From Sphingopyxis sp. 113P3 (GTDB lineage: Bacteria; Pseudomonadota; Alphaproteobacteria; Sphingomonadales; Sphingomonadaceae), in assembly GCF_001278035.1 (NCBI RefSeq), contig NZ_CP009452.1, positions 2,823,501 through 2,887,500 of the forward strand: 64,000 bases of DNA, given 5' to 3'. Each line of letters begins with the position of its first letter. Positions within the stretch are counted from its first letter, which is position 1. The notes beneath the pieces were generated by a model. The model ran no database searches. It saw only the letters and a program-made list of their open reading frames with translations, and was not told the origin of the DNA. The position numbers were made by a program, and so were the translations under genes. Shown here in pieces: positions 46,468 through 55,885 of the stretch.

Positions 46468-46535
46468 ATATCTCATTTCTTCCGTGACAGACCTCAGCTG
46501 AGCATGCATCCGGCTCCCAACGAAAGGGAATATGC

Positions 46536-47978
46536 ATGGCAGCCGAACGCATGCTCCAATTTGTGGGGCGCGAACAATCCTATCCCGACAAGCGCTCGCC
46601 CGAAGAGCGCGCGCGCGATTTCAAGGAAATCGCCGAGCGCTACGCGGCGCCAGAGGCCGACGCACAGGCCGCGCGCTGTTCGCAGTGCGGCGTGCCCTAT
46701 TGCTCGGTCCACTGCCCGCTCCACAATCATATTCCGGACTGGCTGCGCCTCACTGCCGAGGGGCGGCTGCGGGAAGCCTATGAACTCTCCAACGCCACCT
46801 CGACGATGCCCGAGATCTGCGGGCGCATCTGCCCCCAGGATCGCCTGTGCGAAGGCAATTGCGTCATCGAATTTTCGGGTCACGGCGCAGTGACGATCGG
46901 CAGCGTCGAGAAATATATCACCGATACGGCCTGGGCCGAAGGCTGGGTCGAGCCGGTCCACCCCGGCCCCGCGACGGGACAGTCGATCGGCATTATCGGC
47001 GCCGGCCCTGCGGGGCTTACGGCGGCCGAATATCTGCGGGTCGAGGGGCATGAGGTGCATGTCTACGACCGCCACGACCGGGCTGGCGGGCTCCTCACCT
47101 ATGGCATCCCGGGCTTCAAGCTCGAAAAGGACGTGGTGATGCGCCGCGTCGAGCGGCTCGCGGCGAGCGGGATTCACTTCCACCTCGGCTTCGAGGTCGG
47201 CCGCGAGGCGACGCTCGATGTGCTCCGCGCGAAGCACGACGCAATCCTGATCGCAACCGGCGTCTACAAGGCGCGTGAGATCAATGTGCCCGGCAATGAA
47301 GCTGCCGGCGTCATCGCCGCGCTCGACTATCTCATCGCTTCCAATCGCAAAGGCTTTGGCGACGCGGTCCCCGAATTCGAGGACGGCCGCCTCAACGCTG
47401 CGGGCAAGCATGTCGTCGTGATCGGGGGCGGCGACACCGCGATGGACTGCGTGCGCACCGCGGTGCGCCAGGGCGCGAAATCGGTAAAATGCCTCTATCG
47501 CCGCGACCGCGACAATATGCCGGGCTCGCAGCGCGAGGTTGCCAATGCCGAAGAAGAAGGCGTCGAGTTCGTCTGGCTCTCTGCTCCCGAACGCTTCACC
47601 GCCGACAGCTCGGTCAAGGAAGTGGCGGTCAAGGGCATGCGCCTCGGCGCCCCCGACGCAAGCGGCCGCCGCAGCCCTGAACCCGACCCCGGCCGCGCGT
47701 TCGACCTTCCCGCCGACATGGTGATCAAGGCCTTGGGCTTTGATCCTGAGGACTTGCCGCAGCTCTTCGGCTCGCCCGATCTCAGCGTCACGCGCTGGGG
47801 CACGCTGCGCGTCGATCACCAGACGATGATGACCAGCCTTCCGGGCGTGTTTGCCGCCGGCGACATCGTGCGCGGTGCGAGCCTCGTCGTCTGGGGCATT
47901 CGCGACGGGCGCGACGTCAGCGAGGCGATGTCGAAATGGTTGAAGGCGAAGGCCAAAAGCGAGAGGAAGGCCGCCTGA
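46536..47978 (+). CDS. gltD: glutamate synthase small subunit
   Basis: The 480-residue protein supplies electrons from NADPH to GltB. N-terminal Cys clusters (CSQCGVPYCSVHCPLH; EICGRICPQDRLCEGNC) ligate 4Fe-4S. Two Rossmann motifs follow: SIGIIGAGPAGLTAAEYL near 148 for FAD and VVVIGGGDTAMDCVRTAV near 290 for NADPH. C-terminal GVFAAGDIVRGASLVVWGI. Ribosome site GAAAGGGAA. It lies upstream of gltB with a DUF2059 gene between. Confidence 0.95.
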   Translation: MAAERMLQFVGREQSYPDKRSPEERARDFKEIAERYAAPEADAQAARCSQCGVPYCSVHCPLHNHIPDWLRLTAEGRLREAYELSNATSTMPEICGRICPQDRLCEGNCVIEFSGHGAVTIGSVEKYITDTAWAEGWVEPVHPGPATGQSIGIIGAGPAGLTAAEYLRVEGHEVHVYDRHDRAGGLLTYGIPGFKLEKDVVMRRVERLAASGIHFHLGFEVGREATLDVLRAKHDAILIATGVYKAREINVPGNEAAGVIAALDYLIASNRKGFGDAVPEFEDGRLNAAGKHVVVIGGGDTAMDCVRTAVRQGAKSVKCLYRRDRDNMPGSQREVANAEEEGVEFVWLSAPERFTADSSVKEVAVKGMRLGAPDASGRRSPEPDPGRAFDLPADMVIKALGFDPEDLPQLFGSPDLSVTRWGTLRVDHQTMMTSLPGVFAAGDIVRGASLVVWGIRDGRDVSEAMSKWLKAKAKSERKAA

Positions 47979-48002
47979 CCAACAGGGGGGAAGGAATCAC
48001 TT

Positions 48003-49184
48003 ATGTCGACCTGGAAATCCATCTTGCTTGCCGGCACGATTCTCGTCGCGCCCGTTTCCGCCGCCGCGCAGGAAGCGCCCGCAGCCGAAGCACTTGCCGA
48101 TGAGGCGGCCTGGGCAGCGGGCGCCGAAAGCGAAGCATCGCTCGGCAATTCCAAGGCGAAGATGCAGCAGGAAATGGACGCTGCGATCGCGATCATCGAG
48201 AAGATGTTCGACACGAGCGACCTGCCGCCGATCGACCCGGCGCGGCTGACGCTCGCCGAGGGCACGACCGCCGCGCTCATCCCGAGCGGCAGTCTCGAAA
48301 AGATGATGGACAATCTTTACGGGAAGATGCTGCGCACCTTGCTTGCGGAAACCGGCGGCAACTCCGACCTGATGCTCTCGATCAAGACGGGGATCGAAAG
48401 CGAAAAGATCGCCGCGCTCGACGCGGCCACCAAAAATGCCGCCGCCGATATCTTCGATCCGCACCGCAAGGAGCGCGAGGAGCAGGTCATCAAGGTCGTC
48501 CAGCCGCTCGTCAGCGAGGCGCTGGCCGATATCGAGGCGCCGATGCGCGCAGGGCTCGCCAAGGCCTATGCCCGCAAATTCTCGGCCGACCAGCTGAGCG
48601 AACTCAACAGCTTCTTCGCCACTCCGACGGGCAAATTCTATTCGGGTGAAGCGCTCGCGCTTCAGGCCGATCCGGAAGTCATGCTCGCGGTCGTGAAGGC
48701 AATCCCGCCCATGGTCACCAAATTCCTCGACCGTGCGCCGACGATCGAGGGGCAGTTCAAGGATCTGCCCAAGGAAAAGGGTCTCGCTGACCTCAGCGAT
48801 GCCGAGATGAAGAAGCTTGCGAAGCTCATGAAGGTCAATGTCCAGACGCTCAAGGACAACCGCGACATGATGAGCGGCGAGATGGCGGGCGCCGACGCGA
48901 TGATTGGCGAGGCCGGCGACGAGGCGGCGTGGGATGATGCTTCGGGCGCCGTCGAGGCTGAAGCCGATGCCGCTTACGATGCGGCAGAGGAGGCCGCCGA
49001 CGCCGCAGCTGCAGCCGCCGACGCCTATTACGATCCCGCCTATGACCGCGACAATTGGTCCGACGCCGACCGCCAGCGGGTCGAAGCGCTCGAGGAGGCT
49101 GCCAATAACGCCTCCACCGCCGCCTTCGAAGCGCAGGAGGAGGCGGTCGCCAAGGCCCGCAAGAAACTGCCACCGACAGACTAA
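48003..49184 (+). CDS. DUF2059-containing exported protein with Ala/Glu-rich tail
   Basis: The 393-residue protein has a signal peptide (SILLAGTILVAPVSAAAQ). A DUF2059 pattern, GLAKAYARKFSADQLSELNS, then FATPTGKFYSGEALALQ, lies in the middle. The C-terminal about 90 residues are rich in Ala, Asp, Glu and Tyr (YDAAEEAADAAAAAADAYYD) and may form a coiled or repetitive helix. It lies 24 bases after gltD and 59 bases before gltB, so it appears to share the glutamate-synthase transcript. Function unknown. Confidence 0.82.
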   Translation: MSTWKSILLAGTILVAPVSAAAQEAPAAEALADEAAWAAGAESEASLGNSKAKMQQEMDAAIAIIEKMFDTSDLPPIDPARLTLAEGTTAALIPSGSLEKMMDNLYGKMLRTLLAETGGNSDLMLSIKTGIESEKIAALDAATKNAAADIFDPHRKEREEQVIKVVQPLVSEALADIEAPMRAGLAKAYARKFSADQLSELNSFFATPTGKFYSGEALALQADPEVMLAVVKAIPPMVTKFLDRAPTIEGQFKDLPKEKGLADLSDAEMKKLAKLMKVNVQTLKDNRDMMSGEMAGADAMIGEAGDEAAWDDASGAVEAEADAAYDAAEEAADAAAAAADAYYDPAYDRDNWSDADRQRVEALEEAANNASTAAFEAQEEAVAKARKKLPPTD

Positions 49185-49243
49185 GGAGCGTTCGTCCGCC
49201 CGGTCACCGCCGGGAGGGCGAGGAACCCGCCAGGAACGATAGC

Positions 49244-52200
49244 ATGACCCATTTCCCCACCCCCGAACATGCCCGGCTTGCTGCCGAAGGCCTTTATCGC
49301 CCCGACCTTGAATCCGATGCCTGCGGCGTCGGCATGGTTGCAGCGACCGACGGCAAGGCCTCGCGCCGCGTCGTCGAGGCGGCGATCGAGGCGCTGCGCG
49401 CAGTGTGGCACCGCGGCGCGGTAGATGCCGACGGCAAGACGGGTGACGGGGCGGGAATCCATGTCGATCTTCCCGAGCGCTTCTTCGACGATGCGATCGC
49501 GGCGTCGGGCCACAAGGTGCGCCCGAACCGCCTCGCCGTCGGCATGATCTTCCTACCGCGCACCGATCTTTCCGCGCAGGAAGAATGCCGCACAATCGTC
49601 GAAACCGAGATCATCGAGGCGGGCTACACCATCTATGGCTGGCGCCAGGTACCGGTCGACGTCTCGGTGATCGGCGACAAGGCGCAGCGCACGCGCCCCG
49701 AGATCGAGCAGATCATGATCGCGGGGCCGCTGCCCGACGAACAGTCGATCGACGAGTTTGAAAAGCAGCTCTATCTCGTGCGCCGCCGCATCGAGAAGAA
49801 GGTGGTCGCAGCGCAAATCGCCGATTTCTATATCTGCAGCCTCTCGGCGCGCTCGATCATCTACAAGGGCCTGTTCCTCGCCGAGAGCCTCGCCGACTTC
49901 TATCCCGACCTCACGAGCAAGCTGTTCGAGAGCCGGGTCGCGATCTTTCACCAGCGCTATTCGACCAACACCTTCCCGCAATGGTGGCTCGCTCAGCCCT
50001 TCCGCTGCCTCGCGCACAATGGCGAGATCAACACGATCCGCGGCAACCGGAACTGGATGAAGAGCCACGAGATCAAGATGGCGAGCCTCGCCTTCGGCGA
50101 GCATTCGGAAGACATCAAGCCGGTGATCCCGGCGGGCGCGTCGGATACGGCGGCGCTCGATGCCGTGTTCGAAACCTTGTGCCGCGCAGGGCGCGATGCC
50201 CCGACCGCCAAGCTGATCCTCGTTCCCGAGGCATGGGAAAGCGACCCCGACGCCCCCGAAGCGCACAAGGCGATGTACGCCTATCTTGCAAGCGTCATGG
50301 AGGCGTGGGACGGCCCTGCCGCGCTCGCGATGACCGATGGCCGCTGGGCGGTCGCAGGGATGGATCGCAATGCGCTTCGTCCGCTCCGCTACACGCTCAC
50401 CGCCGACAATCTGCTCGTCGTCGGCTCGGAAAGCGGCATGGTGCTGCTCCCCGAAGCGAGCATCCGCAAAAAGGGCCGTCTTGGCCCTGGGCAGATGATC
50501 GCCGTCGACCTCGACGAAGGCACGCTCTACGACGACCGCGCGATCAAGGACAAGATCGCGAGCGCGCAGGATTATGCCGCGCGCGTCAAGGGCTTCCGTA
50601 CCATGGCCGACCTGCCCAAGGGCGGGAAGTCAAGCCTTGCCGAGTGGGACCGCAGTGAACTCCTGCGCCGCCAGGTTGCAGCCGGGCTCACGATGGAGGA
50701 CATGGAACTCATCCTTTCGCCGATGGTCGAGGATGCGAAGGAAGCCGTCGGATCGATGGGCGACGACACCCCGCTTGCAGTCATCTCGGACAAGCCGCGC
50801 CACGTCGCGCAATTCTTCCGCCAGAACTTCAGCCAGGTCACCAATCCGCCGATCGACAGCCTGCGCGAGCGGCATGTGATGAGCCTCAAGACGCGCTTTG
50901 CAAACCTCGCCAACATCCTCGATGAAAAGGGGCAGAGCGAGCATGTCCTCGTCATGGATTCGCCCGTGCTCGTCGGCGACGACTGGGATCGGCTTCGCGC
51001 CTATTTCGGCGACGCGGTTGCCGACATCGACTGCACCTTCCCCGTCGGCGGCGACGCGTCGGCGCTCCGCGACGCGATCGCGCGCATTCGCCGCGAAGCA
51101 GAGGACGCGGTACGCGCCGGGCGCAGCGAGCTCTTCCTCTCCGACCAGAATATCGGCCCCGAGCGCGTCGGTGTCGCCATGGTGCTCGCGGCCGCGGCGG
51201 TCCACACGCACCTCGTGCGCAAGGGGCTGCGCAGCTACGCCTCGATCAACGTCCGCTCGGCCGAGGTGCTCGACACGCACAGCTTCGCGGTGCTGATCGG
51301 CGTCGGCGCAACCACCGTCCACGCCTATCTTGCCGAAGCGACGATCGCTGATCGTCAGGCGCGCGGACTGTTCGGCGAACTCAGCCTTGCCGAGTGCCGC
51401 AAGCGCTTCCGCAAGGCGATCGACGACGGTCTCCTCAAGATCATGGCAAAGATGGGGATCGCGGTGATCTCCAGCTATCGCGGCGGCTATAATTTCGAAG
51501 CCGTCGGCCTCTCGCGCGCACTCGTCAACGACCTCTTCCCCGGCATGCCGGCGAAGATTTCGGGCGAAGGCTATCAGTCGCTCTTCATCAACGCGACCGA
51601 GAAGCACGAGGCAGCATTCGACACCCGGGTGACCACGCTCCCCGTCGGCGGCTTCTACCGCCAGCGCGCGGGCGGCGAGACGCACGCCTATTCGGCGCAG
51701 CTGATGCATCTCCTGCAGACCGCAGTCGCGACCGACAGCTATTCGACCTATCTCCAGTTCGCGCGCGGGGTCGCTGACTTGCCGCCCGTCTATTTGCGCG
51801 ACCTGATGGAGTTCAACTATCCTGCCCAGGGCGTGCCGCTCGACAGCGTCGAGGCGATCACCGAGATCCGCAAGCGCTTCGTCACCCCCGGCATGTCGCT
51901 CGGCGCCCTGTCGCCCGAAGCGCATGAAACGCTTGCGATCGCGATGAACCGCATCGGCGCGAAGGCGGTGTCGGGTGAAGGCGGCGAAGCAAGCGAGCGC
52001 TACCGCCCCTATGCCAATGGCGACAATGCCAACAGCAATATCAAGCAGATCGCAAGCGGCCGCTTCGGCGTCACCGCCGAATATCTTGGCGCCTGCGACG
52101 AGATCGAGATAAAGGTCGCGCAGGGCGCCAAGCCCGGCGAGGGCGGCCAGCTCCCGGGCTTCAAGGTCACCGAATTCATTGCGCGTCTGCGCCACGCGAC

Positions 52201-53773
52201 GCCCGGGGTGATGCTGATCAGCCCGCCGCCGCACCACGACATCTACTCGATCGAGGATCTGGCGCAGCTGATCTACGATCTGAAGCAGATCAATCCGCGC
52301 GCGCGCGTCTGCGTGAAGCTTGTGAGCTCGGCGGGCATCGGCACCGTCGCGGCAGGCGTCGCCAAGGCGCACGCCGACGTGATCCTCGTCTCGGGCAACA
52401 CCGGCGGCACCGGCGCTTCGCCCCAGACGAGCGTCAAATATGCCGGCACGCCGTGGGAAATGGGGCTGAGCGAAGTCAACCAGGTGCTGACACTCAATGG
52501 CCTGCGCCACCGGATCCGGCTGCGCACCGACGGCGGCCTCAAGACCGGGCGCGACATCGTGATCGCGGCGATCCTTGGCGCCGAGGAATATGGCATCGGG
52601 ACATTGAGCCTCGTCGCGATGGGGTGCATCATGGTGCGCCAGTGCCACTCGAACACCTGCCCGGTGGGCGTCTGCACGCAGGATGAGAAACTCCGCGCCA
52701 GGTTCACAGGGACGCCCGAGAAGGTCATCAACCTCATGACCTTCATCGCCGAAGAGGTACGCGAAATCCTCGCCAAGCTCGGCTGCCGCAGCCTCGACGA
52801 GGTGATTGGCCGCACCGAGCTCCTTCGCCAGGTCAGCCGCGGCGCCGAGCATCTTGACGATCTCGACCTCAATCCGATCCTCGCCAAGGTCGACGCACCC
52901 GACGAGGAACGTCGCTCGCAGGGCCCGCATTTCCGCAACCCGGTGCCCGACAGCCTCGACGCGCAGATCCTCAATGATGCGCGGCCGCTCTTCGAGCGCG
53001 GCGAGCGGATGCAGCTCACCTATAATGTCCGCAACACGCACCGTGCCGTCGGCACCCGCCTTTCCGCCGAAGTCACGCAGCGCTTCGGCATGACAGGGCT
53101 GGCGCAGGGCCATATCGAGATCCGCCTGCGCGGGACCGCGGGGCAGTCGCTCGGGGCCTTCCTCTGCCAGGGCATCACGCTTGAGGTGTTCGGCGATGCC
53201 AATGACTATGTAGGCAAGGGGCTCTCGGGCGGCCGCATCATAGTTCGGCCGACCGTCTCGAGCCCGCTTGTGAGCCAGCACAACAGCATCGTGGGCAACA
53301 CGGTCCTTTACGGCGCGACAGCGGGCACGCTCCTTGCAGCAGGTCAGGCGGGTGAACGCTTTGCGGTGCGCAATTCGGGCGCAAATGTCGTCATCGAGGG
53401 CTGCGGCGCGAACGGCTGCGAATATATGACCGGCGGCACCGCAGTGATCCTCGGTCCCGTCGGCTCGAACTTCGGCGCGGGCATGACCGGCGGCATGGCG
53501 TTTGTGCTCGATACCGACGAAAGCTTCGAGCGCCGGGCCAACGGCGAATCGATCGTCTGGCAACGCCTCGAAAGCGCGCATTGGGAAAAGGTCCTGAAGG
53601 ATCTGATCGCCGACCATGCGCAGGCGACGGGCAGCAAATGGTCGGCCGAGATTCTCGCCGACTGGGATATCCGCAAGGGCGAATTCTGGCAGATTTGCCC
53701 CAAGGAAATGCTCCCCCGCCTCGCCCATCCGCTGAGCGACATGAGCGTCGACGAGGTCGTGGCCGCGGAATAG
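49244..53773 (+). CDS. gltB: glutamate synthase large subunit
   Basis: The 1509-residue enzyme makes two glutamates from glutamine and 2-oxoglutarate. The propeptide is removed to expose Cys27 (DACGVGMVA), the glutamine-amidotransferase nucleophile; GVGMV and the HQRYSTNTFPQW segment follow. The central FMN domain shows GALSPEAHETLAIAMNRIG and SGNTGGTGASPQTSVKYAG. 3Fe-4S cysteines are in MGCIMVRQCHSNTCPVGVC. The C-terminal beta-helix repeats (GANGCEYMTGGTAVILG) are present. Full length, no defects seen. Confidence 0.97.
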   Translation: MTHFPTPEHARLAAEGLYRPDLESDACGVGMVAATDGKASRRVVEAAIEALRAVWHRGAVDADGKTGDGAGIHVDLPERFFDDAIAASGHKVRPNRLAVGMIFLPRTDLSAQEECRTIVETEIIEAGYTIYGWRQVPVDVSVIGDKAQRTRPEIEQIMIAGPLPDEQSIDEFEKQLYLVRRRIEKKVVAAQIADFYICSLSARSIIYKGLFLAESLADFYPDLTSKLFESRVAIFHQRYSTNTFPQWWLAQPFRCLAHNGEINTIRGNRNWMKSHEIKMASLAFGEHSEDIKPVIPAGASDTAALDAVFETLCRAGRDAPTAKLILVPEAWESDPDAPEAHKAMYAYLASVMEAWDGPAALAMTDGRWAVAGMDRNALRPLRYTLTADNLLVVGSESGMVLLPEASIRKKGRLGPGQMIAVDLDEGTLYDDRAIKDKIASAQDYAARVKGFRTMADLPKGGKSSLAEWDRSELLRRQVAAGLTMEDMELILSPMVEDAKEAVGSMGDDTPLAVISDKPRHVAQFFRQNFSQVTNPPIDSLRERHVMSLKTRFANLANILDEKGQSEHVLVMDSPVLVGDDWDRLRAYFGDAVADIDCTFPVGGDASALRDAIARIRREAEDAVRAGRSELFLSDQNIGPERVGVAMVLAAAAVHTHLVRKGLRSYASINVRSAEVLDTHSFAVLIGVGATTVHAYLAEATIADRQARGLFGELSLAECRKRFRKAIDDGLLKIMAKMGIAVISSYRGGYNFEAVGLSRALVNDLFPGMPAKISGEGYQSLFINATEKHEAAFDTRVTTLPVGGFYRQRAGGETHAYSAQLMHLLQTAVATDSYSTYLQFARGVADLPPVYLRDLMEFNYPAQGVPLDSVEAITEIRKRFVTPGMSLGALSPEAHETLAIAMNRIGAKAVSGEGGEASERYRPYANGDNANSNIKQIASGRFGVTAEYLGACDEIEIKVAQGAKPGEGGQLPGFKVTEFIARLRHATPGVMLISPPPHHDIYSIEDLAQLIYDLKQINPRARVCVKLVSSAGIGTVAAGVAKAHADVILVSGNTGGTGASPQTSVKYAGTPWEMGLSEVNQVLTLNGLRHRIRLRTDGGLKTGRDIVIAAILGAEEYGIGTLSLVAMGCIMVRQCHSNTCPVGVCTQDEKLRARFTGTPEKVINLMTFIAEEVREILAKLGCRSLDEVIGRTELLRQVSRGAEHLDDLDLNPILAKVDAPDEERRSQGPHFRNPVPDSLDAQILNDARPLFERGERMQLTYNVRNTHRAVGTRLSAEVTQRFGMTGLAQGHIEIRLRGTAGQSLGAFLCQGITLEVFGDANDYVGKGLSGGRIIVRPTVSSPLVSQHNSIVGNTVLYGATAGTLLAAGQAGERFAVRNSGANVVIEGCGANGCEYMTGGTAVILGPVGSNFGAGMTGGMAFVLDTDESFERRANGESIVWQRLESAHWEKVLKDLIADHAQATGSKWSAEILADWDIRKGEFWQICPKEMLPRLAHPLSDMSVDEVVAAE

Positions 53774-53942
53774 CCCGAGAGCTACTCAGCTGCGCCCGCC
53801 GCGGCGGGGCTCGGCGGGGGATTCGGCGCAGGCGCCGCGCGCTTCTTCGCAGCGCCGGCAGCGTTCAGCGCAGCGAAAGCGTCGGCCGTCTATAGGGCGC
53901 AGCTTCGCTTTGTCTTCCCGCGTCCCTTGGAAGGATGATGCC

Positions 53943-54368
53943 ATGACCCGCCGCCTGTCCCTTGCTGCCCTTCCCCTCATCGTGCTTGCCGCGCCCCTTC
54001 CTGCCGCGGCCGCCGATGGAGACGCGCTCGCGGTGCTCAATGACCCCGCGGCGCAGGACCAGATGGCCGATACGGTCGCCGCGCTCGTCGACGCGCTGAT
54101 GCGGCTCAACGTCGGCCCGCTTGCCGAAGCCGTGGCGCGCGTCGACCCCGAATCGGACGCGGCCTACATCCCGCCCGACGCGACGCTCGGCGAACTGGCA
54201 GGGCGCGATCCCGATTATGGCGAGCGCCTCGGCCGCGACTTGCGCGCGGGCACCCGCATGGCGGGGCATATGGCTGCAGCAGTCGCAGCTTATGCGCCCC
54301 TGCTCAAGGACATGGCGCGCGACATGGCCGCGCAGTGGGAACGCGAACGCGACGCAGCGCGGCGCTAA
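53943..54368 (+). CDS. hypothetical exported protein
   Basis: The 141-residue protein has a signal peptide (SLAALPLIVLAAPLPAAAA). The mature part is helical and charged (LNDPAAQDQMADTVAALVDA; AEAVARVDPESDAAYIPPDA), with a possible conserved DPDYGERLGRDLRAG segment. I do not recognise a family. AAGGATGATGCC lies before ATG 53943. It is 170 bases after gltB. Confidence 0.65.
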   Translation: MTRRLSLAALPLIVLAAPLPAAAADGDALAVLNDPAAQDQMADTVAALVDALMRLNVGPLAEAVARVDPESDAAYIPPDATLGELAGRDPDYGERLGRDLRAGTRMAGHMAAAVAAYAPLLKDMARDMAAQWERERDAARR

Positions 54369-54493
54369 AGGTCCATCATATCTCCCGCGCACGATCCGCA
54401 TGCGTGGCGGCGCGGTGGATAAATGGGCCTCGTCCAGCCCGGCCCGCGCCATAGCCGTTGCACCCCCGGCCCTCGTGCCGCTATGCCGAACCC

Positions 54494-55165
54494 ATGTGGC
54501 AACTCTATCAATTTCCCCTATGTCCCTTTTCGCGCAAGATCCGGCTTCTGCTCGGCGAAAAGGGCGTGGGCTATGAACTGGTGCGCGAGTCGCCCTGGGA
54601 GCGCCGCGACGAGTTCATCGACCTCAACCCGGCAGGCCGCACGCCGGTCATGGTCGACCAGGAGCGCGGCCAGGTCCTGATCGACAGCGCGGCGATCGCG
54701 GAATATTTCGAGGAGACCGTCGAGACGAAGGCGATGATCAACGGCACCGCGGCAAACCGCGCCGAAATTCGCCGCCTCGTCGCCTGGTTCGACCAGGACT
54801 TTTATTATGAAGTCACCGGCCCGCTGCTCTTCGAGCGGATGCAAAAGCGCATTGTCCATCGCCAGCCGCCCGACGCCGGTGCGCTCCGCGAGGCGATGAA
54901 GGCGGCGAACAACCATCTCGACTATGTCGACTATCTGATCGATCATCGCACCTGGCTTGCCGGCGCGACGATGAGCCTTGCCGACCTCGCCGCCGCGGCG
55001 CACATCTCGGTGGCCGACTATCTCGGCGGGATCGACTGGACCGGCCATGAGCAGACCAAGGGCTGGTATTCGGGTCTCAAGTCCCGCCCGAGCTTCCGCC
55101 CGCTGCTTGCCGAGCGAATGGAGATCGTCAGTCCGCCCAAATATTATGAGGACGTCGACTTCTAG
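54494..55165 (+). CDS. fzlA: GST-fold protein, probably FtsZ-binding FzlA
   Basis: The 223-residue protein has an N-terminal thioredoxin-like domain (LYQFPLCPFSRKIRLLLGEK), then NPAGRTPVMVD and a C-terminal all-helical GST domain with AGATMSLADLAAAAHISVAD. The CPFSRK N-terminus matches the alphaproteobacterial FzlA group, which binds FtsZ filaments in cell division rather than acting as a transferase. The alternative is a plain glutathione S-transferase. Start at ATG 54494; an upstream ATG is less suited. Confidence 0.7.
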   Translation: MWQLYQFPLCPFSRKIRLLLGEKGVGYELVRESPWERRDEFIDLNPAGRTPVMVDQERGQVLIDSAAIAEYFEETVETKAMINGTAANRAEIRRLVAWFDQDFYYEVTGPLLFERMQKRIVHRQPPDAGALREAMKAANNHLDYVDYLIDHRTWLAGATMSLADLAAAAHISVADYLGGIDWTGHEQTKGWYSGLKSRPSFRPLLAERMEIVSPPKYYEDVDF

Positions 55166-55282
55166 ACGGACCTCGGTCCGCCTCCGCGCGCGGCGGGGAT
55201 GAAGGGAGCGAGGCGGCGACATGGAAGGCTCGTCCCTCGGCACCGATCGCGCGCGCGCGCCATGCGAGGCTGGCCTGCCGGC

Positions 55283-55885
55283 TCAGCAGGTCCTGTATTT
55301 CCAGTTCCGGTCCTTGCCCTCGGCGACCTGCGCGACAATCGTCTCGATCCGCCGCGCGCGTGTCTCCTCACGCCTGGCCTCGAGCACCCATTCGACATAG
55401 TCGCGCCGCTTGCCCGGCGAAAAAGCCTCCCAATGCCCCGCAGCCGCCGCGCTGGCCTTGAGGGCTGCGCCGAGATCCTGTGGCAGGTCGAGCGCCGGCT
55501 TCGGCGCCCTCCTCGCCCGCCCGCGCTTGCCCTCGCCCGCGAGCGCGGCCGCCTTTGCGATCATGGCCGCGAGCACCTCATCATCGGGAAGGTCGGCAAG
55601 CGAGGCGAGGCGGCCGAAACTACCCATCGCCCCTTCCCTGCGCGCAGCGCCCGTCACCTCCTCGTCGCGCCAGAAGCCGAAGGTTGCATGCATCCTGAAC
55701 GCCGCCATCGCCGCGAGATTCTGTCCGCCGAGCACAAAATGCGGCACGCCCCATTTCAGCGCCTCCTCGGCGCGAGGGGCATGCGCGTGGACGAGCGCAC
55801 GCAAATGGGTGAGAATGGTCTGCGCGAAGGGCTCGGCCTTGGCAATATAGGCATCGACGCGCGGGTCGCGGCCGCCGCTCGTCAT
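55283..55885 (-). CDS. YdeI/OmpD-associated family protein (DUF1801 N-terminus)
   Basis: The 200-residue protein begins with a DUF1801-like part (AEEALKWGVPHFVLGGQNLA) and ends with the YdeI-like segment EAFSPGKRRDYVEWVLEA, then ETRARRIETIVAQVAEGKDR. It overlaps the ubiG stop by 4 bases and is downstream of it in one transcript. Function not established beyond family name. Confidence 0.85.
   Translation of the reverse strand: MTSGGRDPRVDAYIAKAEPFAQTILTHLRALVHAHAPRAEEALKWGVPHFVLGGQNLAAMAAFRMHATFGFWRDEEVTGAARREGAMGSFGRLASLADLPDDEVLAAMIAKAAALAGEGKRGRARRAPKPALDLPQDLGAALKASAAAAGHWEAFSPGKRRDYVEWVLEARREETRARRIETIVAQVAEGKDRNWKYRTC

Noticed and set aside
46494..47819. Long open frame antisense to gltD
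   Set aside because: Arg/Ala/Gly-rich shadow of a well-defined gltD; no motif or ribosome site.
50630..53728. Very long open frame antisense to gltB (about 1000 codons)
   Set aside because: It is the mirror of a GC-rich gene with strong third-position G/C; the translation has no protein pattern, and gltB on the other strand is complete.
53774..53942. Possible short minus-strand Ala/Pro-rich tail (ending SPAAAGAAE)
   Set aside because: It opens directly after a stop with no start codon and is only about 40 codons of low complexity; probably GC-rich spacer.
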